From CAYGBW01 sp964348185 (lineage in GTDB: Bacteria; Desulfobacterota; BSN033; WVXP01): a stretch of DNA of 44,573 nt. This document shows positions 1 to 9,384 of this stretch, piece after piece. The position numbers and the translations under genes were made by a program. The DNA is taken from assembly GCA_964348185.1 (NCBI GenBank), contig CAYGBW010000100.1, positions 1 through 44,573 on the forward strand. Reading direction: 5' to 3'. The notes under the pieces are model-generated. The model saw only the letters and a program-made list of their open reading frames with translations. It ran no database searches and was not told the DNA's origin. Each line of letters opens with the position of its first letter. Within the stretch, counting starts at the first letter, position 1.

Positions 1-345
1 AACGCCCCTTCCGCTCTCTGTACAGAGTTTTTGACCCGTTCTAAGGCTCGGTCGTTCGATCTTCCGAACTCGGCCTAGCGGCCTCAGACAGCGGAATCTC
101 GCCCCTTCGGGGACACTCCTTTCGCCAAGACGGGTAACCCCAAAAACTCCGTAATGTTCGCTCCAGGGACATTTTTCAGTGACGACTACTTAGTAATAAT
201 CGGATCTATTCAATTGGATTTGATGACTGCTTTCCTTTGCTTACCCGGGCTCTCAGGCTCGTGTAACTTGGTTGAGTGAGTTACTGAAGTATCTAACCCC
301 ACCTCCTTAATCTAAGCGCAACGGGTCTGAAGGAGCTTTGAGCGG
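1..345. other. Non-coding left edge
   Basis: No ORF or RNA gene is supported here. Positions 131-188 match a second copy at 24791-24847, listed as a dispersed repeat. The rest shows only a short CCCC/GGGG hairpin near 103-112. Confidence 0.5.
131..188. repeat. Dispersed repeat, copy A
   Basis: About 58 bp match 24791-24847 with a small indel and a handful of substitutions. The shared core contains AATGTTCGCT and GGACATTTTTCAG. The downstream arm of the palindromic copy B is present, but its upstream inverted arm is not evident here, so this copy looks decayed. Confidence 0.6.
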
Positions 346-1593
346 TTAGAACAGCGGCATCGGCATTTGGCCCCAAAAATGGCGTCTGGATGTCCTCTCT
401 AACGCTTGAACCTGATGATGCCTCAAATCGAAGTCCACTTTTAAAAGGGGTAGATGTTTTACCGTGAAACTCATTGCCTTATCGGCTGGAGCGTATTTCC
501 CATCTGGCCAGGTGAGTTGAGAAAAGATCAGGCGAACTGTCCCTTCGTCCATCTCACCCATCATCAGTTCATGACCTCCTGAACCGAAGAGGGGAAACAC
601 AAATCCGATGACACCCCTCCAAGAGAAGTGGTGCATCGGGGTCATCTCAGATCCTGAGGGCTTTACGAAAAGCCTTTGCATCATGTAGTTCTGAGGCATC
701 ACATGAACCAGAAAGCCTCTGTGGCCCTGGTGACGAAAGCTGGTGAGTACGTCGGTCACAGCGCGGTGTTGATAGGCATCATCGAGAATATGTTCCAGAG
801 AGGAATCGGATTGAGGAAAAATGGAAATCACGGTTGCCTGCTTTTCCGGCAAATAAACCATGGATGTCTGTGAAATCGTGTAACTACGAAGGCCAAAAGC
901 TACGGCCAGGCTCAATAGCAACGCGACCCCGTACCTCACCGCAAGCCCCCTTCCCGGTGACTTGATCCAGCCGAAAAGAGGGGTGAACATCTTTCTTCCA
1001 GGCTCGCCAGGCAGGAACATGACCGTATGCTTCATATAGTTGCGGTAGCTATCGCCATGGTCTGCCAACATTTGGCGCTCCTCGTATCGGGCCAGTAAAT
1101 AGTAGACAAACAACATGGTGACGTAGAGGACGAGAATCAAGAACCGTGGCCAGAAAAGCAATAATCCCAAACCCGTTATGGCAAGAAAAAGATACTGTGG
1201 ATGGCGGATATGACGATACAGTATGCCGGTGACCATACCTTTTCGACGAAACTTCGCCGAGTACACCTGAAAGGCACCAATCAGAAAGAGAATGAGGCCA
1301 ACGAAAAAGAGAGTCCGACCCAGCCCGTTCAGGAAATTGAGCAGAGCGCTTTTCGAGATTATTGCATGAGGCAGGAAAAAACCCGTTAGCCACGCCGTGA
1401 TCTTGTAATCGTAAAGGAAGTTGAGTACCGGCCCGTACACCCCGTAAAAATAAGCCGCAAAGGGGGTGGTCATGATGACAATTTCCAGCCCAATCAACAG
1501 ATAGAAGACGACCACCGAGCTTCTTACAACACGCCTGTCTATTGCGGAGTCGCGCCCAATAGGTGTGCTAGGCTCCATAGCATTTTCTTTCAT
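346..1593 (-). CDS. ICMT/PEMT-like membrane methyltransferase with extra C-terminal domain
   Basis: Protein of 415 aa. The N-terminal half has several membrane segments and the isoprenylcysteine carboxyl methyltransferase / phospholipid methyltransferase signature: GILYRHIRHPQYL around residues 125-137, then a YYLLARYEERQ...YRNYM block. Members methylate lipid or membrane-anchored substrates with S-adenosylmethionine. After about residue 210 there is another hydrophobic segment and a soluble tail of about 170 residues that I do not recognise and that ordinary members lack. The start is the ATG with GGAG upstream. It is a monocistronic-looking gene with no metabolic partner nearby. The substrate is unknown. 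The fold assignment is fairly sure; the reaction is inferred. Confidence 0.8.
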   Translation of the reverse strand: MKENAMEPSTPIGRDSAIDRRVVRSSVVVFYLLIGLEIVIMTTPFAAYFYGVYGPVLNFLYDYKITAWLTGFFLPHAIISKSALLNFLNGLGRTLFFVGLILFLIGAFQVYSAKFRRKGMVTGILYRHIRHPQYLFLAITGLGLLLFWPRFLILVLYVTMLFVYYLLARYEERQMLADHGDSYRNYMKHTVMFLPGEPGRKMFTPLFGWIKSPGRGLAVRYGVALLLSLAVAFGLRSYTISQTSMVYLPEKQATVISIFPQSDSSLEHILDDAYQHRAVTDVLTSFRHQGHRGFLVHVMPQNYMMQRLFVKPSGSEMTPMHHFSWRGVIGFVFPLFGSGGHELMMGEMDEGTVRLIFSQLTWPDGKYAPADKAMSFTVKHLPLLKVDFDLRHHQVQALERTSRRHFWGQMPMPLF

Positions 1594-2067
1594 GGTTGTT
1601 TTCTCCGACTATTCTCTCGAAGCTGTTGCAGGGGCTGACGATCTATGGGATCTGAGGAACCAGACGGACCTACCGACGCCTCCCATTATTGTCGCCTATC
1701 GCTGTAGGTCAAGAGACCTAGCAAAATGCTGAGTGGTAAGTGGTACTAGACCACCGGGCCAATTCCGTCTTCCCAGCTGATCGCCTCACTTCTCCGGGTC
1801 AAATGGGAGGTCGAATTCGAATTGATACGTTAGGTGCTTCCGACAATGGAACCCTAACATAGCGGAGATAATGGGTACCATGGGGAAAAGCATGTATTTT
1901 TAGGCCAAAAAGGCCCTATTCTTCTCATACGAACCTTATTCTTCTCCGATAGAGGATCAATCTGGGGAGTTCCTGGACAGTCCAAACAAGGGGATCTCAG
2001 GTATCAAGCCTGGCCGGGACAGTTGGGCTCTGGGACAAGGTCGACATATCTAAGAACGTCCCCGATC
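1594..2067. other. Intergenic region without gene
   Basis: No supportable ORF. It contains a GGCC-A5-GGCC mini-palindrome at 1903-1915 and a 10-bp direct repeat TATTCTTCTC at 1917-1926 and 1937-1946. No function is assigned. Confidence 0.4.
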
Positions 2068-2565
2068 TCACTCTCTCTCCCAATCAAAATCATTATCGAG
2101 TGAATTTGGCAGTTTCTTCGGATTTTTATTCTTGTATTTCTTGAGCAGGGATTTATACCTTTCGAGATCAAATGCCTTTTGTTCTTTCAGACAGGCGTAT
2201 ATCAAACCCGCAATGATTGAACCGATGAAGTGTATGACATCGTGACGGGACATTTTCTTTTTCTGCATGGCATTGCAAAACTGGTAGGCCTCAATGGGCT
2301 CTTTAGCCTCCAGCTGATTCTCTACGATCTGGTGGAATGCGATATGAAGAAAAGGATTGACCTCGGTCTCCGCATCGTACTCATGGTCGTGTAAATGATC
2401 GGCTATCTCAAATTGATTGTGATATTCCTCATGCTCCAACATGATCCTGCCCAAACGCATGTCTTCGTCCCCCAGGACATCTAGATCTCCTGCTCGTGCG
2501 ATTTTCCATATCGAATAGAGGCGTTCATGGTTGAGCTTTTTTAATTCATCTAGTGTTGATGACAT
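2068..2565 (-). CDS. DUF1841 family protein
   Basis: The ATG at 2565 has an excellent Shine-Dalgarno (AGGAGG) in front of it, giving 165 aa; an upstream in-frame start at 2595 lacks this. The sequence resembles DUF1841: a MLEHEEYHNQFE helix, the NPFLHIAFHQIVENQ block, and a RHDVIHFIGSIIAGLIY block near the middle. The family is small, probably all-helical, cytoplasmic and of unknown function. Several conserved His/Glu residues (HEEYH, HIAFH, RHDVIH) could bind a metal, but that is inference. The gene stands alone. Confidence 0.8.
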   Translation of the reverse strand: MSSTLDELKKLNHERLYSIWKIARAGDLDVLGDEDMRLGRIMLEHEEYHNQFEIADHLHDHEYDAETEVNPFLHIAFHQIVENQLEAKEPIEAYQFCNAMQKKKMSRHDVIHFIGSIIAGLIYACLKEQKAFDLERYKSLLKKYKNKNPKKLPNSLDNDFDWERE

Positions 2566-2811
2566 TGAAAACCTCCTGCTTTCATCGTTCAGCATGTAAC
2601 CATCTTCTTATATTCCCAGGCGCCCCCCTAAACAATAACACCTTTGCCCTTGAAAACAAAGGATCGATAACGACGATGGGGATAGCCCTCTGGTTCCGTC
2701 ATAGTGGAATAGGCTTCGCCTTTCACAGGGTAAACAATTGACAAGAGACATAGAGCCCAAAAGACTGCAAACGACTTATTTGGCGCGGGTCGTCGTCAAC
2801 GAATAACTCCG

Positions 2812-3597
2812 TTATCGAATCGATGAATCCAATGACTCAGTTTCGACGGTAGCTGCTTCAGGTGTAATCAAAGCCTCGGTCCGTAGCATCATTTGGATTG
2901 CACGGTGTCCGCAGTGTCTTGCGCACAAGCCACAGCCGAAACACTCTGGATTGGAAGGTGCCTTTCCATACGGACAGAGCCTCTCACAAGTCCTTCCCGG
3001 TATTCCTGAACATGCGTTGCAGACTGTTTTCCGCAGGGCAATGTACTTTGAGGGTCGTACTGCCTCAGGAATGCCGCTCTTGTATGCTTTAACGACTGCA
3101 CACGTTTCAGCACAACAGTTACATATCTCCAGCATTTGACCCAGGCTGTAGATCACATGATGGATGAGACCGGAGTCAGCAGCTCTCTCAAACAGAGCTA
3201 GGGCTTCCTGGATATCGATTCTTCTTCCCAAGCCGCTCCCGACCTGTAAAACGGCTGCAAGCCCTAGGGTTACACAAACGTCTGATTCATGGGGCTTGTG
3301 CAGGGGATGATTGCAAGGCTTACGACCTGCGCGGCATGCGCAGGGTATCACGGCGATGAATCTCTGATGTTGAATGATAGCTGAGATCTCATCACCTGAG
3401 AGGACGGATTGTGATTTTTCACGGAAAAACGTGAAAGGGCGTGCATAGAGAATAAAACAGCAGAACACCCTAAAAAGGGGGCGTATTGTGATACGTCCGA
3501 TGGAGGTTTCAGCCAATGACACAAGTGCAGTGCCCGTGTGGATGAGGAAAACAGCGGGCCAAAAGAGAAGTGCATGGGAGGCGTGCTTAAGTATCAT
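2812..3597 (-). CDS. Cysteine-rich 4Fe-4S cluster binding protein
   Basis: Protein of 261 aa with an N-terminal hydrophobic stretch (residues about 8-30), perhaps a membrane anchor. The middle carries PCACRAGRKPC followed by Cys-rich spacing, then RRIDIQEALALFERAADSGLIHH, a segment typical of ferredoxin-like proteins in anaerobe-related genomes that have a CxCR motif followed by an ICNCC motif. The C-terminus has CNACSGIPGRTCERLCP and CFGCGLCARHC, consistent with two cubane clusters, although the CxxCxxCxxxCP spacing is irregular. It probably transfers electrons. No obvious redox partner is encoded nearby. Start ATG with a weak GGTGAG site. Confidence 0.75.
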   Translation of the reverse strand: MILKHASHALLFWPAVFLIHTGTALVSLAETSIGRITIRPLFRVFCCFILYARPFTFFREKSQSVLSGDEISAIIQHQRFIAVIPCACRAGRKPCNHPLHKPHESDVCVTLGLAAVLQVGSGLGRRIDIQEALALFERAADSGLIHHVIYSLGQMLEICNCCAETCAVVKAYKSGIPEAVRPSKYIALRKTVCNACSGIPGRTCERLCPYGKAPSNPECFGCGLCARHCGHRAIQMMLRTEALITPEAATVETESLDSSIR

Positions 3598-3826
3598 GTC
3601 TCACCCGGAGCATACCTCCACAGGCTGTTGCCCAAACAAAATTCCCTTTGACCGGTCACGTTTTTTTCCAACAGATCTGGGCAAAGGGGAAGAGAGGTCC
3701 CCCCCTGCGGCAGGATTTGAGTCCAAACGGCGAGTCTTGAGACGAAGTGCGCGTGAGCATTCGATCGCCTGAAGCGAGCTCTAGATAGAATAGAGATTCT
3801 TCTTGTCTTCTCAAGTATCTCTCCCT

Positions 3827-4255
3827 TCACTTCGTTCTGTCCAAAGCCCTCCGTCTCGCCTTCTCCCGCTTCTCGAGTTTATTGATTCGAACTTCTAAGT
3901 TACCGACCCGGCCTTTCAATGTATCCACTTGGGACTTCAGGTCGGCTACAGTCCGCCCCAAATGTTCTGCACTCGCTTGGGCTACGAGAGCCACAAGCTC
4001 CCAGGATGGGGCACGCACAAAATTGACCCCCCCTTCTCTCCGGTAAACCCCAAATCTCCTCTTGAAACGATCCGCTGTGTCTTTGTCCATCGTGAATACG
4101 CTTCTACCCCCATCTGGAGAAACAACTCCGAGCGTCTCTAGGTCTCGACAATCAGTCGCTGCGCCGGCAGCAGAAGACTCCTGAGCATACAGGGGGCCAC
4201 CTGTCAGATTAAGAAACAAGATCAGAAATGCTAACCGAATGATTCTCCTGTCCAT
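3827..4255 (-). CDS. Secreted coiled-coil protein of unknown function
   Basis: Protein of 142 aa. Residues 1-24 form a Sec signal peptide ending LYA|QE. A short globular part contains two Cys-free segments around FTMDKDTADRFKRRFGVYRR. Residues about 95-140 form a heptad-patterned coiled coil (LKSQVDTLKGRVGNLEVRINKLEKRE). A GAGGTG ribosome binding site lies 6 nt before the ATG. It is probably a periplasmic or envelope protein. I do not recognise a family. Confidence 0.65.
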   Translation of the reverse strand: MDRRIIRLAFLILFLNLTGGPLYAQESSAAGAATDCRDLETLGVVSPDGGRSVFTMDKDTADRFKRRFGVYRREGGVNFVRAPSWELVALVAQASAEHLGRTVADLKSQVDTLKGRVGNLEVRINKLEKREKARRRALDRTK

Positions 4256-4288
4256 TTCAGCACCTCACTCTAAAAAAGAGGTACGACG

Positions 4289-4447
4289 ATGAAGACCTGC
4301 CACCCATGCTTCTTGGAGTATTGTCTTGAGATGGCAATGAACCGTTCTCAAAAGCTGGCCTTGCAACTCTCGTCTCTTCAAATGTACCAGGAAACCGATC
4401 CCCAGACCAATAGGCTTCTTCTGAGGAACTACCGCACCAAAGCGTAG
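4289..4447 (+). CDS. Small Cys-containing ORF (52 aa), doubtful
   Basis: ATG preceded by AGAGGT at good spacing. The product begins with CHPCFLEYC (CxxC-x4-C) and ends in a basic helix. Its start lies only 33 bp from the divergent start at 4255, which leaves no room for a separate promoter, so it may be spurious. No family is recognised. Confidence 0.25.
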   Translation: MKTCHPCFLEYCLEMAMNRSQKLALQLSSLQMYQETDPQTNRLLLRNYRTKA

Positions 4448-4715
4448 GTGTTCAGGAGGGTTTTTTCAGAAGGCTGAATTGCGATATTCCACCGCAGAGT
4501 CCCTGAGGTCATGGACGAGATCTGTCGAGAGGCTGTAGCGACGATCCCCTTGCCCCATTGGGACGACTGGTGGAGTCATTTCTTAACGGGCGGCTGCCTG
4601 AATGGGAATTTGGGATGGTGATTCCTCGTGAGGCTGGCCCTAGAGAGGATCAGGAGAAGAAACAATCGTAAAAGGTCCCTGTATGTGTCCGATAGACTTT
4701 TGTGGTCTCGATAGC
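4448..4715. other. Intergenic region, nothing recognised
   Basis: Short open frames here do not look coding. No repeat or clear terminator was seen. Confidence 0.35.
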
Positions 4716-5429
4716 CTATGATCGAGCCCGTTGAGCGACCTTCACCAACCATTGCTGCAGGGGAACCATCTTGCGACAATGCTCAAAACACACTTCAACC
4801 CCTTCGGGCGTTGAGAGTACAGCGCGGTCGATTTGGGGAGAGGATGCGTACAATCCCTTGTAGCGTAGCAGATCGGCTCTTTCGTGCTCCGAATCATAAC
4901 CGCGAGGGACACGCTTGGATTGTCCACCGGCAATCACATAGTTACCAGCCTTTGTGACAGATGATATCGCCTTTTCGAGTTCCACGCCGAGTTTTCCGTC
5001 AACAACTGCATTCCGATAGGCCTCAAGAGTAGGCTCGGGAAACGTGTGTTGCCCCGCGAAGATTGTTGCACCCCTCCCATCCATTCCAAAAAAGAAACCA
5101 GGGTTTTCTGTCTTCTTCCGTTCACCCTCCCAGAAGACGACCCTCACATTAGTGTTATACGGGGACTTATCTCGACTGAAACGCGTGTCACGATAGATAC
5201 GCATGATTGACCCGCTCCCATCCGTCCTGGTATCGTAAACAATCCCACGAGACAGCATTTTCAACCGATCACCCAATGCAACAACAAAAGTCTGAGTATG
5301 CAAAAGAACGTTGTTCAGATAATCTGCCTTCCGTGCGTTGAACCACTCACGATTATTGTTGACTGCTAACTCCCGCAAGAAATGGAAGCATTCCTCTGGA
5401 AAACCGGAAAATGATGGTACTTTATTCAT
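4716..5429 (-). CDS. DUF2461 (TIGR02453) family protein
   Basis: Protein of 237 aa covering the full family length. Recognisable landmarks are FSGFPEECFHFLRELAVNNN-REWF at the N-terminus, SIMRIYRDTRFSRDKSPYNT at about residues 72-91, and PGFFFGMDGRGATIFAGQH in the middle. The family is widespread, cytoplasmic and of unknown function. The ATG has GAGGAA upstream. No operon partner. Confidence 0.88.
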   Translation of the reverse strand: MNKVPSFSGFPEECFHFLRELAVNNNREWFNARKADYLNNVLLHTQTFVVALGDRLKMLSRGIVYDTRTDGSGSIMRIYRDTRFSRDKSPYNTNVRVVFWEGERKKTENPGFFFGMDGRGATIFAGQHTFPEPTLEAYRNAVVDGKLGVELEKAISSVTKAGNYVIAGGQSKRVPRGYDSEHERADLLRYKGLYASSPQIDRAVLSTPEGVEVCFEHCRKMVPLQQWLVKVAQRARS

Positions 5430-6137
5430 GGCACAGGTTCCTCATTTTTTGATTCAACCATCAGAAGAGTTACCGGCCTGACGATCCGTTGCATGTCGCC
5501 TATTCCCCTATGCGCACCCTTCCGAGTACTGCCCGTAGCATCAGAGATTCAGTGACCGCCAAGTTCTCCGGGTAACTCTCGCCCGTGATGACCACCGTCC
5601 CGCCACGGAGTTGTCGCGTCCTGAGCGGCTATATGGGGGAGACTTTCAGCGCCGAATCTGGCCTCCTAATCTCTCAGTTTAATCAGAATTTATTACAGGT
5701 AAATAGGGTAAATACAGTATTTTTGTCTGTAAAGTACTGTATTTTGGCGTTAAGCATACTCAGGGTTAGGGAAAAGCAAGATACACAACCAATAGAGCGA
5801 GCCCGGAGCAGCTTTCTTTTGGCCGGTGTCCGTCCAGATATTTGGGATTTTAACGTATGCCTCCCGCTCTGCTTCCTCCAAGCTTCCTAGGGTACTTAAT
5901 GGTCATCTCAAAGGTACGATAATTGCAAGGGCGTCATCATTGACAGCTCGGTTTTCCATTCCCTTACTCGATTCTTGACAGATTGTTGTCCCAATGAAAA
6001 CCCCTTAAGCAAGGAAATACCCAAATTCCCTTCTTGGGCATCGGTATGAAAAAAAAGGGAACTTTCTGCCGACTTTTGCGTCTAAAGATGTAAGTCCGGA
6101 ACTCGGGTAAACACCTATTCTATTCCCGGAGGCTCAT
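5430..6137. other. Long leader region upstream of giant-protein operon
   Basis: About 700 bp without a convincing gene. It holds the inverted repeat at 5711-5743 and, next to the downstream gene, the GGAGG ribosome binding site. A TTGACA hexamer near 5975 has no matching -10 box, so the operon promoter was not located. Confidence 0.4.
5711..5743. promoter_or_regulatory. Inverted repeat, possible operator
   Basis: Perfect 9-bp arms AATACAGTA (5711-5719) and TACTGTATT (5735-5743) are separated by 15 bp, in an AT-rich stretch that also has two GGTAAATA-like direct repeats just upstream. It could bind a dimeric regulator of the operon starting at 6138. The half-sites resemble LexA half-sites but are in the wrong relative order. 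Confidence 0.35.
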
Positions 6138-9100
6138 ATGAAGAAGCTTTTTCGTTGTTTTGTGGTGCCCTCGCTCTTCCTTGCATTAGCATTCGGCTCG
6201 GTGCGCTCTCTGCAGGCGACGGAACCCCTTTCTCCCAAGAGACCAACCGCCCCTGCGACCTTAAGGGAACAGAAGATCTATGTCCCGTACGAGCACCTCA
6301 AAGAGGTGCTTCAGAAAAAGGAAAAGGGAATCTTTATCCCCTATTCCGACTTTGTCAGACTCTGGGAAGAGGCCACAAGAAAGAAACCTGAAAAGCTCCT
6401 GCCGCCGCCCCCGATTGACGCGGCCATCCTCAACGCGGAGTACCGGGGAAGGGTCTACGGCGATATGGCGGAGTTTCATGGGGAACTCAACATATCAGCC
6501 CTCAAGAAAAAGTGGGGGAAGCTTCGATTGAATTTTGAGGATATTGCTATCACCTCCCTGTCCCTGGATGGAGAGACCCCCCTGCTGAAACCCCTTCCCC
6601 AGGGGCTCGAACTTGTGCTCCCTGAAAAAGGGAGCTATGCCCTGAAAATCAATTTCTCCACAAGGGTCCAGACCATTCCCGGCAAAAAGTTCATCCATTT
6701 CCAGCTCCCTTCCGCACCCCTCACGAAGATCCACATGACGATTCCGGGAGAAGACCTCGACGTCAAAATCCAACCCATGCTCTCCAAGAAGAGCACCGTG
6801 ATCCGGGGGAATACGGAGTTCTCAGCTTTTCTCGCTCCGAAGGGAAACGTAGATATCAGTTGGCTTGCAAAATCCATGGAGGTAAAAGTCGCAAAGAGTC
6901 TTGTCTTTGCAAAACTGTTTTCTGAACTCCATATCAAGGAATCCGTTTATACCCTCAACACCCGCGTCGATTTTTCTGTCATGCAAGCCAAAACGGATAC
7001 CTTCAGAATAAAAATCCCCGAGGCCCTGAGCCTTGTGAGGGTGGACGGAAAGAACATAAGAGACTGGGAAATGGGTGATGACGGCACACTAACCGTCAAC
7101 CTGCATGAAAAAATAGACGGCCCTTATCCCCTTCGGGTCATGACCGAAAGATACCGTGACGTAGAGGAGAAAACCTTTGACTTCCCCCAGTTTGAAGTCC
7201 TCGATGCCAAGCGCGAGGACGGTATCGTCGTGATAAAAACCGATCCCTCTCTCCGGGTGCAGGTGGAGAGACGGGACAAGGTCACCCAGATCGACCCGGC
7301 AGAAGTGAGAAGCAATACGACTCCTGACAATCTCGTCTCGGTGTTCAAATACTTCCGCCGTCCCTTTCTCATACGGCTTGCCATTTCGAAGATACAGCCG
7401 AGAATTACCGCACACCAGAATATTCTCATCTCTTTTGCCGAGACGATAATCGACTACTATTCTCAGGTACACTTCACCGTGAAGGACGCGGGTCTCTTTC
7501 AATTCAAGTTCCTGGTGCCGGATGGTTTCCGGGTCTCAGAAGTGGGGACCGAAAAGACCGTTGACAGCTTTTCGGTGTCAGAGGAAAAGGGCCGGAATAT
7601 CCTCAAGGTCGTCCTCAAAAACAAAGCCTATGGAGACTATGTCCTGCCCCTCCACCTGGAGGCCGACAAGGAAGACAAAAACCTTTCCCTCAGTCTCCCG
7701 AAACTCCTCTGCATGGGTGTGGAAAAAGAAGACGGTATCATTGCCCTGTCGTTAAGGAAAAACCTGAAACTCTCGACCCAAGCCATCAGATCACTCCGTC
7801 CCATAAGCCTGGAAGAACTGGGGACTCTGGGCATTCGGATACGGGATGACAACAATCTCCTGGCAGCCGGGTACCGTTACGCCACAACCGATTATGCCTG
7901 CACTCTGGATATCGAAAAGCGAAAGACGAAGATCATTGCCAGGGTTGAGAGAAACATCGAGCTTGAAGAAGGGGTTATCAAACTGAAAGATGTCATCCGT
8001 TACCAAATCCTCTATGCACCGGTCAACCAGTTCCGGGTGGAACTTCCCGTTTCTGTCGGGAAAGATGCGGTCATCACGGGCGACAACATCAAGGAAAAGC
8101 GGCTCATTTCCGACGACCCAGAAGGGAAAGGCATATGGCTCATAGAACTTCATGCCCCACGGTTGAACCAGTACATCCTGTCGGTCAACCTGGAAAAGAA
8201 ACTCCCTGAGGTCAAAATAGGAGAAAAAAGGGCCATACCGGTACCCCCAATTCGAGTCCTCGATGTCTTTAACGAATCGGGATTCATTTCGGTCAGCAAG
8301 AGCCCTGATTTCCAGGTCGAGGCGAAGGAAGACAACCTTGAACCGATAGATTCCAAAGAACTGCCGCCGACCATGAACCGGAGCCAGAGCATCCTGGCGT
8401 TCAAATACCTCACCCACCCCTATGGACTGACCCTGGAGAGCGCCAAGCATGAATTCGAAAAAGTTCTGGATGCCATCGTCAACGAGGCCCATTTTGACGT
8501 CGTGATGTCCAGGGAGGGCATGGCCAAGACCGAAGGCGTCCTTCGAATACAGAATACCAACAGGCAGAGCCTGGAGGTCCTGATGCCGGAGGGCACGGGA
8601 AAGATCTACTCGGTCTTTATTTCCGGCAGGAAGGCGAGCATCTCCAAGGGAGGGTCCGAGAGAAGCAAAATCATCATGCTGGGGAACAACACCGAACCCG
8701 GCCGGGAGTTCACGTTGCGGATTATCTACGAGTCAAAGGTCGGGGAGGAGTTCGGAATGTTCGGTGGTTTTCGCGTTGAAAGCGCGGAGATCATGGGTAT
8801 CCCCACGTCAAAGATCACCTGGAGGCTGTATCTTCCAGACCGTTACAGTTACCTCTATATGAAAGGGTCCATGGATCCTGAAAGGCGCTCTTTCCCCTCA
8901 CTTAGGACTGTCAACCCCTCCATCCTTTCACAAAGGGTGCGCCCCCAGAGCCGTATCACCGTGACCAAAAAGAAGCTTCCCCAGCAGAAAGATGAAAAGG
9001 CCCTCTACGGCCTCGACATGGATCTGGTGAGGGAGGGCCGTCTGTATACCCTGTCCAAGCTCGACAGGGACGCCTTTGTCAATGTCTCGTACATAGAGAA

Positions 9101-9371
9101 GAATACCTTGTTCAAGGTGAGCCTGTTTTTAGTCATCCTGGTCACCTTTGTCTTTATCTATGTTCCCCATAGAAGGAGACTCAATAGAATCCCGTTCTTT
9201 ATGGCCTCGGGTATCGCCGTGATCCTCATCAGGATCTCCGTCCCTCAGGGATTCAAATACTTTGCCTCTCTGCTGCTTCTGGGAATCGGGCTTTCGGCTG
9301 CGACGCTTCTTGGCCTCGAACTCTCCAGGCGGATTCGGTCTCGTCGCGGCAGGGCAAAGGAAGAAGGATAA
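6138..9371 (+). CDS. Giant envelope protein, single module, C-terminal membrane anchor
   Basis: Protein of 1077 aa. Residues 1-27 are a signal peptide (FLALAFGSVRSLQA|T). It then has a paired short motif, IYVPYEHLKEVLQ and GIFIPYSDFVRLWEEA (residues about 47-75), which recurs in the next gene. The long middle is beta-rich and periplasmic by prediction, without catalytic motifs I recognise. It includes the recurrent LSLDG ... GSYALKINF ... HFQLPS block near residues 135-200. Three membrane helices (about 991-1010, 1018-1034, 1038-1060) end in a basic cytoplasmic tail. GGAGG lies 7 nt before the ATG. The stop is 13 bp before the next start, so the two genes form an operon. The function is unknown; an envelope or cell-surface scaffold role is inferred from topology only. 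Confidence 0.85.
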   Translation: MKKLFRCFVVPSLFLALAFGSVRSLQATEPLSPKRPTAPATLREQKIYVPYEHLKEVLQKKEKGIFIPYSDFVRLWEEATRKKPEKLLPPPPIDAAILNAEYRGRVYGDMAEFHGELNISALKKKWGKLRLNFEDIAITSLSLDGETPLLKPLPQGLELVLPEKGSYALKINFSTRVQTIPGKKFIHFQLPSAPLTKIHMTIPGEDLDVKIQPMLSKKSTVIRGNTEFSAFLAPKGNVDISWLAKSMEVKVAKSLVFAKLFSELHIKESVYTLNTRVDFSVMQAKTDTFRIKIPEALSLVRVDGKNIRDWEMGDDGTLTVNLHEKIDGPYPLRVMTERYRDVEEKTFDFPQFEVLDAKREDGIVVIKTDPSLRVQVERRDKVTQIDPAEVRSNTTPDNLVSVFKYFRRPFLIRLAISKIQPRITAHQNILISFAETIIDYYSQVHFTVKDAGLFQFKFLVPDGFRVSEVGTEKTVDSFSVSEEKGRNILKVVLKNKAYGDYVLPLHLEADKEDKNLSLSLPKLLCMGVEKEDGIIALSLRKNLKLSTQAIRSLRPISLEELGTLGIRIRDDNNLLAAGYRYATTDYACTLDIEKRKTKIIARVERNIELEEGVIKLKDVIRYQILYAPVNQFRVELPVSVGKDAVITGDNIKEKRLISDDPEGKGIWLIELHAPRLNQYILSVNLEKKLPEVKIGEKRAIPVPPIRVLDVFNESGFISVSKSPDFQVEAKEDNLEPIDSKELPPTMNRSQSILAFKYLTHPYGLTLESAKHEFEKVLDAIVNEAHFDVVMSREGMAKTEGVLRIQNTNRQSLEVLMPEGTGKIYSVFISGRKASISKGGSERSKIIMLGNNTEPGREFTLRIIYESKVGEEFGMFGGFRVESAEIMGIPTSKITWRLYLPDRYSYLYMKGSMDPERRSFPSLRTVNPSILSQRVRPQSRITVTKKKLPQQKDEKALYGLDMDLVREGRLYTLSKLDRDAFVNVSYIEKNTLFKVSLFLVILVTFVFIYVPHRRRLNRIPFFMASGIAVILIRISVPQGFKYFASLLLLGIGLSAATLLGLELSRRIRSRRGRAKEEG

Positions 9372-9384
9372 GGAGACCAGGAAG

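Noticed and set aside
3594..3830. Minus-strand ORF of 78 codons between the 4Fe-4S gene and the coiled-coil gene
   Set aside because: No family resemblance, biased Arg/Leu composition, no clear ribosome binding site.
5711..5743. LexA box
   Set aside because: LexA sites read TACTGT-N8-ACAGTA; here the half-sites are in the opposite order and 15 bp apart.
5585..5890. Plus-strand ORF of 101 codons
   Set aside because: Overlaps the AT-rich inverted repeat, has no ribosome binding site, no protein-like composition and no recognisable family.
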